Positions 35,297-44,656 of a stretch of 64,000 bases of DNA are shown piece by piece. The DNA lies in the NCBI GenBank assembly GCA_023151185.1, contig JAKLJL010000003.1, positions 296,930-360,929 of the forward strand, in the 5' to 3' direction. Numbering within the stretch: position 1 is the first letter of the stretch; the number at the start of each line of letters is the position of its first letter. Source of the DNA: Bacteroidota bacterium (GTDB lineage: Bacteria; Bacteroidota; JABWAT01). The notes below the pieces were generated by a model that worked only from the letters and a program-made list of their open reading frames with translations, did not search any database and was not told the DNA's origin. The position numbers were made by a program, and so were the translations under genes.

Positions 35297-35324
35297 CAGG
35301 CCTGACCCAATCCCGGTTTACCGA

Positions 35325-36338
35325 TTAAAATCCGTCGTAAATTAACAGCCAGCCGGCTGTCAGAACCACGTTCAGCAGTCCCAGCGGAAGCAGATACTTC
35401 CAGCCGAGTTCCATCAGGTGGTTGTATTTAAATCTTGGCAGTGTCCATCTGACCCACATAAAGAGAAAGACGAACAGGCACATTTTCAGGATAAAGGTCA
35501 GAATCTGAGCACTGACCAGCCACCAGCCGTCAAGACCGGGGAACAGAAACGACTGAAACGGAATCTGGTATCCACCAAGGTAAACAGTTGTTAAAATTGA
35601 GCTTGCAACTATCAAATGGGTATATTCAGCAAAAAAGAAAAGGGCAAACCGCATCGATGAATATTCGGTATGGAATCCACCGACGAGTTCCTGTTCAGAT
35701 TCGGGAAGGTCGAACGGGAGCCGGTTGGCTTCGGCAAATGAAGCAATCCAGAAAATCAGAAACCCGAGAGGCTGCCGGATAATATTCCAGTACAGAATAT
35801 TTTCAGTCTGGGATTCTACAATACTGACAACCGAGATGGACTGGGTGATCAGAATAACCCCAACAACAGCAAGTCCCATGGAAAGTTCATACGAAATCAT
35901 CTGAGCCGAGGCCCGCATGGAGCCGAGCAGGGAATATTTACTGTTTGAGGACCAGCCGGCAAGTGTGACCCCATAAACCCCGATCGAGGTTACCGCCATC
36001 ATGTACAGCATTCCGATGTTGATATCGGCGATATAAAATCCTTCTGCAATGGGAATCATGGCGAAAGTAATGAATGCCATGATAACCGAAATAGCCGGTG
36101 CCAGGGTATGAACAAATTTGGTTGCCTGAGTGGCAATAATTTCTTCCTTCAGCAGCAGTTTCAGAATATCGGCAAAGGGCTGAAGCAGGCCGTACCAGCC
36201 AACCCGGTCCGGTCCGACCCGGTTTTGCATTTTGGCAGCAACTTTGCGTTCGAAGTAAACCGCATAGGCTACAAACAGGAATAAACTTCCAAAAATGGCA
36301 ACCGTTAAAATCAGGTGTCCAAGTAACTCAAGTTTCAT
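35325..36338 (-). CDS. nuoH: NADH-quinone oxidoreductase subunit H
   Basis: The 337-residue membrane subunit lines the quinone chamber. Conserved parts are 'RVGPDRVGWYGLLQPFADILKL', 'EANRLPFDLPESEQELVGGFHTEYSSM' (family signature, acidic loop) and 'WVRWTLPRFKYNHLMELGWK'. Its ATG overlaps the nuoG stop by 4 nt (ATGA). Confidence 0.95.
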   Translation of the reverse strand: MKLELLGHLILTVAIFGSLFLFVAYAVYFERKVAAKMQNRVGPDRVGWYGLLQPFADILKLLLKEEIIATQATKFVHTLAPAISVIMAFITFAMIPIAEGFYIADINIGMLYMMAVTSIGVYGVTLAGWSSNSKYSLLGSMRASAQMISYELSMGLAVVGVILITQSISVVSIVESQTENILYWNIIRQPLGFLIFWIASFAEANRLPFDLPESEQELVGGFHTEYSSMRFALFFFAEYTHLIVASSILTTVYLGGYQIPFQSFLFPGLDGWWLVSAQILTFILKMCLFVFLFMWVRWTLPRFKYNHLMELGWKYLLPLGLLNVVLTAGWLLIYDGF

Positions 36339-38035
36339 GGTTTCACGGTCTCCGGTTTGGATGCTGGTTCCAGTTGGATGCCCCCGGTTCCGATTTCAGA
36401 CCAGGAAACAGAATTCAATGCAGGCAGTTCTTTGGCCAGCCGGGAGAAGACCTGTTCTGCCGATTTGTACTCCTCACCCGACAGGATTTCCCACACCGGT
36501 TTTGCATCAGTTACATGTGTTGGCTGAGCCCATTTGTCATATTTCCAGGCGTGCTTATCCCACCGGCTGAGTCCGGTTTCACGCATCAGCGACCGGTTTT
36601 GGTGTTTCAGGATTTTTGCCGGCCGGACCTTCTGCAAAATGCCTTTGGCGTTGATGAAAGTCCCCAGGGTTTCGGCGTGGGTTGCAGCAGGCAGAACCAG
36701 ATCAGCCGAAGAAGTGGTTTCATTCAGGTTGGTTGAGAAGGATATCACGGCTTTCAGTGCAGACCGGTGGTCGGAAGTCAGTTCCCCGCCGAACGGGTTT
36801 TCCTGAACCGAGACCAGAACCCTGAGTTTTCCGGAGGTGATGGCAGATGCCAAAGCCTTACCGGTCAGGAATCCGCCTGCCTTCTTTTCCAGAAGGGTCA
36901 GAGCTGCCTGATTGGGTGATTTGTCAGCTTTGATCAGCAGGTGATCATCAGAGCCGGCGGTATGGTCAAACCGGACGAAAGAAGTAACTCCGGCAGCTTT
37001 AAAATGGCTGATTACAGCAAAATTATCTTCGAGTGTTGCAAACGGTGAAACGATCACGGCGATTTCTTCTGCCGGGACGGATCCGGTCAGATCACTGAGT
37101 TTTGCTGCAGCTTCTTCCCAGGTTATCGCCTGGCCTTTAAAGGACGGACCGCTGACCCGGTTTTCATTCAGTTCAGTAAAGCCCAGACGGCCCTGGTCAC
37201 ACATCCACCACTGATTGACGGTGGGATTTTCACGGGGAGTCACTCTGAGTACTTCGTTGTTTTTAACCCAGACTTTTACATTGCACCCGGCAGAACATCC
37301 GGTACAGATTGAATCGGTTTCTGACATTTCCCAGACCCGGGCTTTAAACCGGAAATGTTTGCTGGTCAGAGCACCAACCGGGCAGATGTCGATCACATTC
37401 ATGGAGTAAGGATTGTCGAGTTCCATTCCCGGAAAAGTGGCGATGTAATTCCGGTCTCCCCGGTTGATTACCGTCAACTGCGGTGCTTTTGCCACTTCTT
37501 CACTGAACCTGACACACCGGGTACAGTTGATGCACCGTTCTGCATCGAACATAACATTCGGTCCCAGTTCAACCCGTTTGGGTTTGGAGTTTTTTTCGAA
37601 TTCAAACCGGGATCCTTCGGGGCCGTACTGAAAGGTATTTTCCTGAAGCGGACATTCACCGGCCTGATCACAGATGGGGCAATCCAGCGGGTGGTTAATC
37701 AGAATAAACTCCAAAACCCCTTTCTGGGCTTCTTCAACCACTTTCGAGGTTTTATGGGTTTTGACCTGCATTCCCTCAGACATCTGGGTCGAGCAGGCGG
37801 TAGTTGGTTTTGGCATCCACAGGATAACCGGTTTCCCGTCTGCATCCAGTTCAACACCATTGGGGCCCATTTTGGGAGTACCGGCTTCAACCAGGCACAT
37901 CCGGCAATTGCCCGAAATGCTCAGTCCCGGGTGATAACAGAAATGAGGAATTTCGACACCTACTTTGGAAGCAACTTCCAGAATGGTGGGTTTCCCATCA
38001 ACTTCATGTTCGATCTGATCAATAATGACTTTCAT
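36335..38035 (-). CDS. nuoG: NADH-quinone oxidoreductase subunit G
   Basis: The 566-residue iron-sulfur subunit has all the N-terminal cluster ligands: the 2Fe-2S site ('CYHPGLSISGNCRMC' plus 'TACS'), the His-ligated site ('HPLDCPICDQAGEC') and the 4Fe-4S site ('CINCTRC' with 'CPVGAL'). The extra N7 cluster is also retained ('CTGCSAGC' with 'MCDQG'), a trait shared with E. coli and Thermus. The molybdopterin-like C-terminal region is short (about 230 residues) compared with the 780-900-residue forms. It passes electrons from NuoF towards NuoI, which is missing here. Confidence 0.93.
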   Translation of the reverse strand: MKVIIDQIEHEVDGKPTILEVASKVGVEIPHFCYHPGLSISGNCRMCLVEAGTPKMGPNGVELDADGKPVILWMPKPTTACSTQMSEGMQVKTHKTSKVVEEAQKGVLEFILINHPLDCPICDQAGECPLQENTFQYGPEGSRFEFEKNSKPKRVELGPNVMFDAERCINCTRCVRFSEEVAKAPQLTVINRGDRNYIATFPGMELDNPYSMNVIDICPVGALTSKHFRFKARVWEMSETDSICTGCSAGCNVKVWVKNNEVLRVTPRENPTVNQWWMCDQGRLGFTELNENRVSGPSFKGQAITWEEAAAKLSDLTGSVPAEEIAVIVSPFATLEDNFAVISHFKAAGVTSFVRFDHTAGSDDHLLIKADKSPNQAALTLLEKKAGGFLTGKALASAITSGKLRVLVSVQENPFGGELTSDHRSALKAVISFSTNLNETTSSADLVLPAATHAETLGTFINAKGILQKVRPAKILKHQNRSLMRETGLSRWDKHAWKYDKWAQPTHVTDAKPVWEILSGEEYKSAEQVFSRLAKELPALNSVSWSEIGTGGIQLEPASKPETVKP

Positions 38036-38152
38036 GCATCTCTTCCGGAAATAGGTTCCGTCAAACTGTTTTCGCCAAAAAATTCGTTCTGTGCCGCCAG
38101 AGATTCCGGCTGCGGGTCAATTCACTCTGCGTTCCGGCTGTTATCGAACGGG

Positions 38153-39454
38153 TTAAACGCCGGATACTGCCTTCATGGAATACTCCCAGCCTTTTTTATC
38201 CTGATCTGCCATCCGGGCTTCAAATTCCTCTTTAAACCGGGTAATGGTATTTCTGACCGGCCAGGCGGCTGCATCGGCAAGGGCACAGACCGTTCTGCCT
38301 TCCATCTGGGCACAGATTTTTAAAAGCAGATCATAATCCTGCCGGGTGGCTTTTCCTTCTGCAAATTTGGCAACCACCTTTTCAAGCCAACCGGTTCCTT
38401 CCCGGCAGGGCGTGCACTGGCCGCAGGATTCATGATGATAGAATTTACTCAGAGTATGAAGGGTATCCACCAGATCGGTGTCTTCATCCATCACAATAAT
38501 TCCCGCAGTTCCCATTGAGCTTCCGACAGCTCTCAGTCCATCGGCGTCCATGGTTGCCTTTTCAACCAGCTCTGGTGTCAGAATTGGTGTTGAGGATCCG
38601 CCCGGGATGACAGCTTTCAGTTTTTTTCCATTCCGGATTCCGCCTGCAACCTCGTAAATCAGTTCCTTCAGAGACATTCCGGTCGGGCCTTCGTAAACCC
38701 CCGGTTTGGTGACATGTCCTGAAATTCCGTACAGAACCGGGCCGGGGTGTTTCTCTGCTCCGATTTTGGAGTACCAGTCGGCACCTTTCCGCAGAATGAC
38801 AGCAGCATTGGCCAGAGTTTCAATGTTGTTGATCGTGGTCGGCTGCCCCCATAGTCCGACCTGAGCCGGAAACGGCGGTTTGATTCTGGGATACGGACGT
38901 TTGCCTTCGAGGGAGTTCATCAGTGAGGATTCTTCGCCGCAGATATAGGCGCCGGCACCACGGTGAATCACGATATCGGTACTGAATCCTTTGCCCAGAA
39001 TATTCTGCCCGGCATACCCTTTTGCATAAGCCTCGTTCAAAGAGGCCTGCAGGATGTTTATCCATTTCAGGTATTCACCCCGGATGTACACATAGGCGGT
39101 TTTGATTCCCATTGCATAGCAGGCAATCAGGGTACCTTCAATAAACAGGTGCGGGTTGAATTCAAAAATCTGGCGGTCCTTGAAGGTTCCCGGCTCTCCC
39201 TCATCACCATTGCAGGCCAGATATCTGATTTTATCTCCCTTGGGCATGAAAGACCATTTCAGTCCGGTTGGGAATCCGGCGCCGCCACGACCTCTCAGTC
39301 CGGATTTCTTTACTTCGCTGATGACATCATCCTGCGACATGGATAGGGCTTTTTTCAGTCCGTCATAGCCGCCGTGTTTTTCATAAACCTCAATCTGGTT
39401 CAGATTGGGGATGTCAGGAAGGATCACTTTTTCGTAACCGGCAAGACTGCTCAT
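38153..39454 (-). CDS. nuoF: NADH-quinone oxidoreductase subunit F
   Basis: This 433-residue subunit binds NADH and FMN. The glycine-rich 'GLRGRGGAGFPTGLKW' and 'GDEGEPGTFKDR' form the nucleotide and FMN site, and 'ESCGQCTPCREGTGW' holds the 4Fe-4S cluster N3 together with a later Cys. Its start overlaps the nuoE stop by 4 nt. A 117-nt gap without visible signals follows before nuoG. Confidence 0.95.
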   Translation of the reverse strand: MSSLAGYEKVILPDIPNLNQIEVYEKHGGYDGLKKALSMSQDDVISEVKKSGLRGRGGAGFPTGLKWSFMPKGDKIRYLACNGDEGEPGTFKDRQIFEFNPHLFIEGTLIACYAMGIKTAYVYIRGEYLKWINILQASLNEAYAKGYAGQNILGKGFSTDIVIHRGAGAYICGEESSLMNSLEGKRPYPRIKPPFPAQVGLWGQPTTINNIETLANAAVILRKGADWYSKIGAEKHPGPVLYGISGHVTKPGVYEGPTGMSLKELIYEVAGGIRNGKKLKAVIPGGSSTPILTPELVEKATMDADGLRAVGSSMGTAGIIVMDEDTDLVDTLHTLSKFYHHESCGQCTPCREGTGWLEKVVAKFAEGKATRQDYDLLLKICAQMEGRTVCALADAAAWPVRNTITRFKEEFEARMADQDKKGWEYSMKAVSGV

Positions 39455-39927
39455 TTTCCCAGCTCCTTCAGTAACTCATCCACCTTTTCGGTAGTCAGGT
39501 TTTCGATATACTCATCATTGACCTGCATGGCCGGTGCAGTTCCGCAGGAGCCCAGGCATTCCACTTCAGAGAATGTATAGAGACCGTCCGGTGTTGTTTC
39601 GCCCAAAGTCAGGTTCAGTTTCTTTTCGAGATGGTGGATGATTTTCTTAGCCCCGTTCAGGGAGCAGGAAATGTTGCTGCAGACCTGAAGGTGATATTTC
39701 CCGACCGGCTGCTTGTTATACATGGTATAGAAGGATGCCACACCAATCACGTGAGCCGGAGACAAATCCAGAACACCGGCCACTGCCTGAATGGCCTCTT
39801 CTGACAGCCAGTTTCCGTTCTGCTGCTGGGCGATCCAGAGCACCGGCATAACGGCGGATTCAACGGTCGGATATTTTTTCTTTTCCGCCTCGATCAGCCT
39901 TAGATTTTCTTCTGTGAAACTGAACAT
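39451..39927 (-). CDS. nuoE: NADH-quinone oxidoreductase subunit E
   Basis: This is a 158-residue thioredoxin-fold subunit with a 2Fe-2S cluster (N1a). The four ligands are present in 'CSNISC' and 'CLGSCG'. The N-terminal helical part has 'WLSEEAIQAVAGVLDLSPAHVIGVASFY'-like family sequence. It partners NuoF. Confidence 0.95.
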   Translation of the reverse strand: MFSFTEENLRLIEAEKKKYPTVESAVMPVLWIAQQQNGNWLSEEAIQAVAGVLDLSPAHVIGVASFYTMYNKQPVGKYHLQVCSNISCSLNGAKKIIHHLEKKLNLTLGETTPDGLYTFSEVECLGSCGTAPAMQVNDEYIENLTTEKVDELLKELGK

Positions 39928-39987
39928 AATGATCTGATATTGGTTAAAATTTTGTGGTTAACAGCAGATTTCCTGATTGCCGGTGAG

Positions 39988-40019
39988 GGTTTTGCCGTAA
40001 AAACAGGTCGGGCAAAACC
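39988..40019. promoter_or_regulatory. Inverted repeat between nuoD and nuoE
   Basis: GGTTTTGCC (39988-39996) and GGCAAAACC (40011-40019) form a 9-bp stem with a 14-nt loop in the 108-bp gap, the largest gap but one inside the nuo run. There is no T tract in the minus-strand direction, so processing or RNA stability is more likely than termination. Confidence 0.4.
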
Positions 40020-40035
40020 GCCGTCCCTTCAGGAT

Positions 40036-41301
40036 TTATTTGTCAGCTTCACCCATCACCGGATCCAGTGATCCGATAATAACCACCGTATCTGCCATCT
40101 GGGATCCTTCGAGCAGATAAGGCAGAGACTGCAGGTTGACAAACGACGGTGACCGGATCTTCATCCGCCAAGGATGGCCGGTTCCATCAGACTGAATATA
40201 AAAGCCAAGTTCACCCTTCGACGTTTCAATGGCCTGGTAAACCTGTCCGGGTTCGGGGCAGACACCCCAGTCGGTCAGCATAAAATCGTGAATCAGACCT
40301 TCCATCGTATGGTAGACTTCTGATTTCCAGGGATAAACCTGCTTGGCAAAGTCAACCCGGACGGGTCCCGGCGCAAGTTTATCGAGGCATTGTTCAATAA
40401 TCCGGACCGATTCGTAAAATTCCTGCATCCTGACCCAGTACCGGGAGAAGGAATCACCGTCTGCTGAAGTTGGTATGTCGAATTGCAGGTCAGCATACTT
40501 CAGGTAGGGCATTTTCTTTCTGAGGTCCCATTCAACACCCGATCCACGCAGGTTGGGTCCGGTCAGTCCCATATCAACAGCCAGATCGCCGTCAATATAT
40601 CCGATTCCGACGGTTCTCTGCAGGAAAATCTTATTCCGGTTCAGCAATTTTTCCCAGGACTGAACATGGGCCGGGAATTGCTTGATGAAGGACTTCAGTG
40701 CAGTCAGTGCTTCGGGTGAAAGATCCGAGGCAAGACCGCCGATCCGGCTGTGGGAAACCGTAAACCGGGCTCCGGTCAGCAGATCGAAAATATCGTAGAT
40801 TTTTTCCCGTTCCCTGAAGGTATGGAGGAAGAGGGTTAAGGCCCCCGTATCCATAACCATGGAACCCAGCCAGAGCAGGTGACTCGAAATTCTGGCCAGT
40901 TCGCAAGCGAGGGTCCGGATGACCTGAGCCCGTTCGGGGACTTCAATACCGGCTGCTTTTTCAACCGCCAGGCACCAAGCTACATTGTTCGAATACGGCA
41001 TCATGTAATCCAGCCGGTCGGTGTACGGCATGAATTCATGGTAGGATTTATTTTCGGCCAGTTTTTCCATGGCCCGGTGCAGGTAGCCCAGTTCGGGAAT
41101 TGCCCGGGTAATGGTTTCACCGTTCATTTTCAGGACTACTCTGAGTACGCCGTGGGTAGCCGGGTGAGACGGACCCATATTGATCACCATTTCGGTATCG
41201 AGGGCATCTCCTTCGCCTTCCAGGGTGACGAAGGTATGCTCGTCTTCGAGCAGTCTCAGCAGTTCGTCGGTTGTCCGGGGTTGTTTTTTAAGTTCACTCA
41301 T
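40036..41301 (-). CDS. nuoD: NADH-quinone oxidoreductase subunit D
   Basis: The 421-residue 49-kDa-type subunit forms the quinone site with NuoB. Family signatures are 'NMGPSHPATHGVLR' with the quinone-site His, 'PELGYLHRAMEKLAE', 'YMMPYSNNVAWCLAVE' and 'EAS/TKGELGFYIQSDG' (here 'ETSKGELG'), ending in 'IGSLDPVMGEADK'. It is a separate gene, not fused to nuoC, 10 nt after it. Confidence 0.95.
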   Translation of the reverse strand: MSELKKQPRTTDELLRLLEDEHTFVTLEGEGDALDTEMVINMGPSHPATHGVLRVVLKMNGETITRAIPELGYLHRAMEKLAENKSYHEFMPYTDRLDYMMPYSNNVAWCLAVEKAAGIEVPERAQVIRTLACELARISSHLLWLGSMVMDTGALTLFLHTFREREKIYDIFDLLTGARFTVSHSRIGGLASDLSPEALTALKSFIKQFPAHVQSWEKLLNRNKIFLQRTVGIGYIDGDLAVDMGLTGPNLRGSGVEWDLRKKMPYLKYADLQFDIPTSADGDSFSRYWVRMQEFYESVRIIEQCLDKLAPGPVRVDFAKQVYPWKSEVYHTMEGLIHDFMLTDWGVCPEPGQVYQAIETSKGELGFYIQSDGTGHPWRMKIRSPSFVNLQSLPYLLEGSQMADTVVIIGSLDPVMGEADK

Positions 41302-41311
41302 GGCTCAACCC

Positions 41312-41797
41312 TTACTCCTTTGCCGGCAGGGGAATGGACCCTTCGATCCCGATCAGCGGAAATTCCTTTCTGAGCGGATGGTAGGCGAAATCCTGGGGCA
41401 TATACATTCTTCTCAGATCCGGGTGATTGTTGAACCGGATTCCGTACATATCGAAGACTTCTCTTTCTTCCCAGTTGGCAGTTTTCCAGACGCCGCAGAC
41501 CGAATCAACGGTCAGATCAGCCTCATCAACCCGAACGACCAGTCTCAGAAACCCGGATTCAGAAAAATTACGGAGGTGGTAAACCACTTCATACCGGTCG
41601 TCATCTGTAAACCGGTCTGTTCCCAGAACGTCGGCCAGGAAGTTGAATCCGTAGCCCGACTTCAGGGTCTGGCAAACTGAGACCAGATCCTTCTTATCCA
41701 GAAAAAGAGTGGTTTCACCCCGGTGAAGGTCAGTTTTCAGTATCCGGCCGGCCAGTTCAGTCTGAAGGCGGGAAAGGGTTTCATCAAAAGACGGCAT
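41312..41797 (-). CDS. nuoC: NADH-quinone oxidoreductase subunit C
   Basis: The 161-residue 30-kDa-type subunit has the family signature 'ERREVFDMYGIRF..HPDLRR' (here 'EEREVFDMYGIRF' and 'HPDLRRMYMP'), then 'HPLRKEFPL'. It is a structural subunit of the peripheral arm. Confidence 0.94.
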   Translation of the reverse strand: MPSFDETLSRLQTELAGRILKTDLHRGETTLFLDKKDLVSVCQTLKSGYGFNFLADVLGTDRFTDDDRYEVVYHLRNFSESGFLRLVVRVDEADLTVDSVCGVWKTANWEEREVFDMYGIRFNNHPDLRRMYMPQDFAYHPLRKEFPLIGIEGSIPLPAKE

Positions 41798-41798
41798 A

Positions 41799-42278
41799 TT
41801 ACTTATCCATCAGAACAGAGTGCTGGTTGATTTTTTCCTGAATCTGCATCAGCGCATTCAGAACCGCATCGGGGCGGGGCGGGCATCCGGGAACATAAAC
41901 ATCGACCGGGAGGAACTCATCAATTCCCTGGGCAACCGGGTAAGACCGGAACATGCCGCCGGTTGATGCGCAGGCCCCCATGGCAATACACCATTTCGGG
42001 TCGGGCATCTGATCCCAGATTTTCCGGACCACTTTCGACATTTTGTAGGTACAGGTTCCGGCAACCAGAAGAAGATCTGCCTGGCGGGGCGAGAACCGGA
42101 ACACTTCAGAACCGAACCGGGAAACATCATACCGGGGTCCGGCAAAAGCCATTAATTCAATGCCGCAGCAGGAAAGTCCCATGGGCATCGGCCAGACCGA
42201 GTTTTTTCTTGCCCAATTTGCCAGGGCATCGACGGTCGTGGTGACGTATCCTTCTCCAAAAGCGCTTTCTATTCCCAT
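41799..42278 (-). CDS. nuoB: NADH-quinone oxidoreductase subunit B
   Basis: This 159-residue subunit holds cluster N2, the electron donor to quinone. All four ligands are visible: the Cys pair in 'LSCCGIE', Cys in '[10 protein letters not shown]' and Cys in '[10 protein letters not shown]'. Its start overlaps the nuoA stop by 10 nt. Confidence 0.95.
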   Translation of the reverse strand: MGIESAFGEGYVTTTVDALANWARKNSVWPMPMGLSCCGIELMAFAGPRYDVSRFGSEVFRFSPRQADLLLVAGTCTYKMSKVVRKIWDQMPDPKWCIAMGACASTGGMFRSYPVAQGIDEFLPVDVYVPGCPPRPDAVLNALMQIQEKINQHSVLMDK

Positions 42279-42625
42279 TCCAGCACTCCCTTTTTAATAA
42301 TGTAGTAATAACCGGCAAATAAAAGGCCGATGAACAGGATCATTTCGATGAAGGCGAAAAGTCCCAGCATCCTGAACTGAACCGCCCAGGGATACATGAA
42401 CAGAATTTCCACATCGAAAATGACAAACAGCATGGCCACCATGTAATACTTAACTGAATACCGTTCGTGTGCGGTTCCGACCGGTTCCATTCCGCTTTCG
42501 TAGGCAGAATTTTTAACCTGGTTGGGGCGTTTCGGGCCGATGAGACCGGTAAGAAGAAGGGAACCGGCACCGAAGGCTACTGCAAGGACAATGAGGAGCA
42601 GGACAGGCAAGTATTGTTCAAACAT
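42269..42625 (-). CDS. nuoA: NADH-quinone oxidoreductase subunit A
   Basis: The 118-residue, three-helix subunit has the conserved 'YESGMEPVG' loop near the quinone site and '[16 protein letters not shown]'. It is first of the nuo genes, about 27 nt downstream of the predicted transcription start. Confidence 0.95.
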   Translation of the reverse strand: MFEQYLPVLLLIVLAVAFGAGSLLLTGLIGPKRPNQVKNSAYESGMEPVGTAHERYSVKYYMVAMLFVIFDVEILFMYPWAVQFRMLGLFAFIEMILFIGLLFAGYYYIIKKGVLEWE

Positions 42626-42658
42626 GGGTTTACCACCGACAGGTCAAAAAAAGAATCC

Positions 42659-42690
42659 CAAAAATACCTCTGGTGGATTTTAATGTCAAA
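42659..42690 (-). promoter_or_regulatory. Promoter of the nuo operon (Bacteroidota type)
   Basis: On the minus strand TTTG (42690-42687) is followed by 20 nt and TATTTTTG (42666-42659), a full match to TAnnTTTG. It sits 34 bp before the nuoA start, in the gap between divergent genes. Towards the plus-strand gene, TATCTTCG near 42774 is a weaker -7-like element. Confidence 0.65.
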
Positions 42691-42803
42691 CCCTGACAGG
42701 GAAATAACCGGCCGGTCAATTCATTCTAACCACCTGCCGGGGACCTGCTATCCGGCAGTGATGATTTTTTCCTATCTTCGCTTAAAAAAACAGGACTTAC
42801 GGG

Positions 42804-44636
42804 ATGTTAAAGCCAACTGGAATTTTTCTGCTGCTGTCTGTTTTTTACCTGCAGGCCGCAGCCGGTCCCTGGAAGGGGATGGCGGTGACCGGAAACGGGC
42901 GGATCTGTGCGGTTTATTCGGATGATCACCGGCTGGATACTGCCCGGGACGGGGCGGGGCTCCGGCATTTGTTTTTCAGGACATATGAAGCGGATTACCT
43001 TCGGGGTACCCGCCTGACTGTATTGAAGGACGGGAAACCGGTATCGGCTGCAGGCCCGGCATCTGTGGGCATGGTGAATTACCACTCCCCTCAGTCTGTC
43101 TGGAATTACCCGGGGCTTCAGCCGGTTTCACTTAGACTGACCGCTTACACCGGTGATGCCATCCTGATCGGGATTACCGCAGATTCTTCACAGGCCTGGG
43201 AGTTCAGTTTCCATTTGCGGGCGGTCAGAAAAACGAACCGGATAACCCGTCTGGAAACCCGGGAGAGGATTCCGGGAGGTATTCTTGCGGGCTGGGATAC
43301 AGGTGTGGTTCTGGCGTTTACAGCCCTCGGATCAGAATCAGCAAATTGGACTGTCCTGACCGATTCTGTGGTGTCTTTCCGGGCAACCGGAAGTCAGGTT
43401 CTGGCAGTGAGTGCCGCCGGTTCTAAAGCCGGGCTGGAATCCGGTATTCAGGAATTGACGGCAGATCCGGATCCCTTTTTAACCGCAGACAATGCCTGGG
43501 ATAGGTGGATGGCATCTGGAAAGCAACCCCTTTCTTTGCCTGAAACTGACCGTGAAGCTTACCGCAGAAACCTGGCTGCGGCACGGTCTGCCAACCTGGA
43601 AGGTCAGGTGCCGGCCGATCTGACCGGGCAGTTCACTACCCAGGGAATGCCCCAGCTTTATCCAAGAGACGCCATGATGTCGGCCCGGGTTTTTCTGGAA
43701 ACCGGCCACCTGAAAGAAGCCCGGCAGATTCTGGAGTTCTGGCAGAATGCCCGCATCCCGAAAAAGTCACCCGGCGAATGGTATGCCCGGTATTCAGCCG
43801 CCTCTGAAGCGGTCGATGGCGGTGACGGGGCCCGTTTTGATGAGCCTGAATGGGATGCCAACGGTTATTTTCTCACACTTGCCCGCCGGCTTTCTGACCT
43901 TACAGGACAGTGCCCGGCAGACTCCTCTTTTCTCTTTGAAACGGCCGGATTCCTCTGCCACCAAATTGACCGGAAAGGTCTGCTGTATGAAGGGGGAATT
44001 ATTGAGTGGACCGGTTTTCTTCCATCAACGAATCTGACCTGTGCCGCAGCCTTGACTTCGGCGGCAGAACTGGCCAGGAGTTTCAACCGGCCGGATCTGG
44101 CAGAAAAATTCACCCGGGCTTCTGAAACCATTACCCGGAATCTGACCCGGATGACGGATCCGGCAACGGGAGTTTATGCCGATGTCAGAACTCTGGATGT
44201 CAAAGCATCTGACGGAACCTCACTTGAGGGAAACTCGGTCCATTACATGTGGGGAACTGCTTCGCTTTTTGGTATCCTATGGGGATACTCCGACCATCCG
44301 CTGATGCAGAAAACCATGGACTGGTATCAGAAAAACACCTTTATCCTGAACGGCGGAATGCAGTATTTTACCACACCTGACCCCGGACTCGACGGGTACG
44401 GCCGGGCAGCCTTTTTCTTCATGACGGCTGCTGCTGCTGAATATGAACTGATCCGGGGAAACCGAAAACAGGCCCGGTATCACCTCGACTGGCTGCTGGC
44501 AAACAGTTCTGTCTACGGACTGATGCCTGAACGGATTTTCCCCGACGGATCGGATTGCAGTGAGGCCAGTCCGCTGACCTGGTGCTGTGCCGAAACAGCA
44601 CTTGCCCTTCTGAAATATGATGAGTCAAACAGATAA
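42804..44636 (+). CDS. Secreted GH15-like (glucoamylase-family) protein
   Basis: The 610-residue product has a signal peptide (MLKPTGIFLLLSVFYLQAAA). An N-terminal beta-sandwich of about 250 residues precedes an (alpha/alpha)6 barrel of the six-hairpin type. GH15-like features are 'QLYPRDAMMSARVFLETG', 'EPEWDANGYFLTLARR', 'GGIIEWTGF' and the closing 'GLMPERIFPDGSD...SPLTWCCAE'. In GH15 the Glu of the last motif is the catalytic base. It would release glucose from starch oligosaccharides, fitting the two amylases elsewhere in the window, but activity on other glucosides is possible. It lacks the sorting tail of those amylases. It is 20 nt before the DUF885 gene. Confidence 0.75.
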   Translation: MLKPTGIFLLLSVFYLQAAAGPWKGMAVTGNGRICAVYSDDHRLDTARDGAGLRHLFFRTYEADYLRGTRLTVLKDGKPVSAAGPASVGMVNYHSPQSVWNYPGLQPVSLRLTAYTGDAILIGITADSSQAWEFSFHLRAVRKTNRITRLETRERIPGGILAGWDTGVVLAFTALGSESANWTVLTDSVVSFRATGSQVLAVSAAGSKAGLESGIQELTADPDPFLTADNAWDRWMASGKQPLSLPETDREAYRRNLAAARSANLEGQVPADLTGQFTTQGMPQLYPRDAMMSARVFLETGHLKEARQILEFWQNARIPKKSPGEWYARYSAASEAVDGGDGARFDEPEWDANGYFLTLARRLSDLTGQCPADSSFLFETAGFLCHQIDRKGLLYEGGIIEWTGFLPSTNLTCAAALTSAAELARSFNRPDLAEKFTRASETITRNLTRMTDPATGVYADVRTLDVKASDGTSLEGNSVHYMWGTASLFGILWGYSDHPLMQKTMDWYQKNTFILNGGMQYFTTPDPGLDGYGRAAFFFMTAAAAEYELIRGNRKQARYHLDWLLANSSVYGLMPERIFPDGSDCSEASPLTWCCAETALALLKYDESNR

Positions 44637-44656
44637 ACCCAAAAAAAGGAAACCGC

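Noticed and set aside
37355-38323. 322-residue plus-strand ORF
   Set aside because: It lies opposite nuoG and the end of nuoF and has a composition typical of antisense frames (many F, G, R).
25773-42625. Integrated element at the tRNA-Ser locus
   Set aside because: The genes next to the array are ordinary core metabolism (mgsA, nuo); there is no integrase and no second att-like end.
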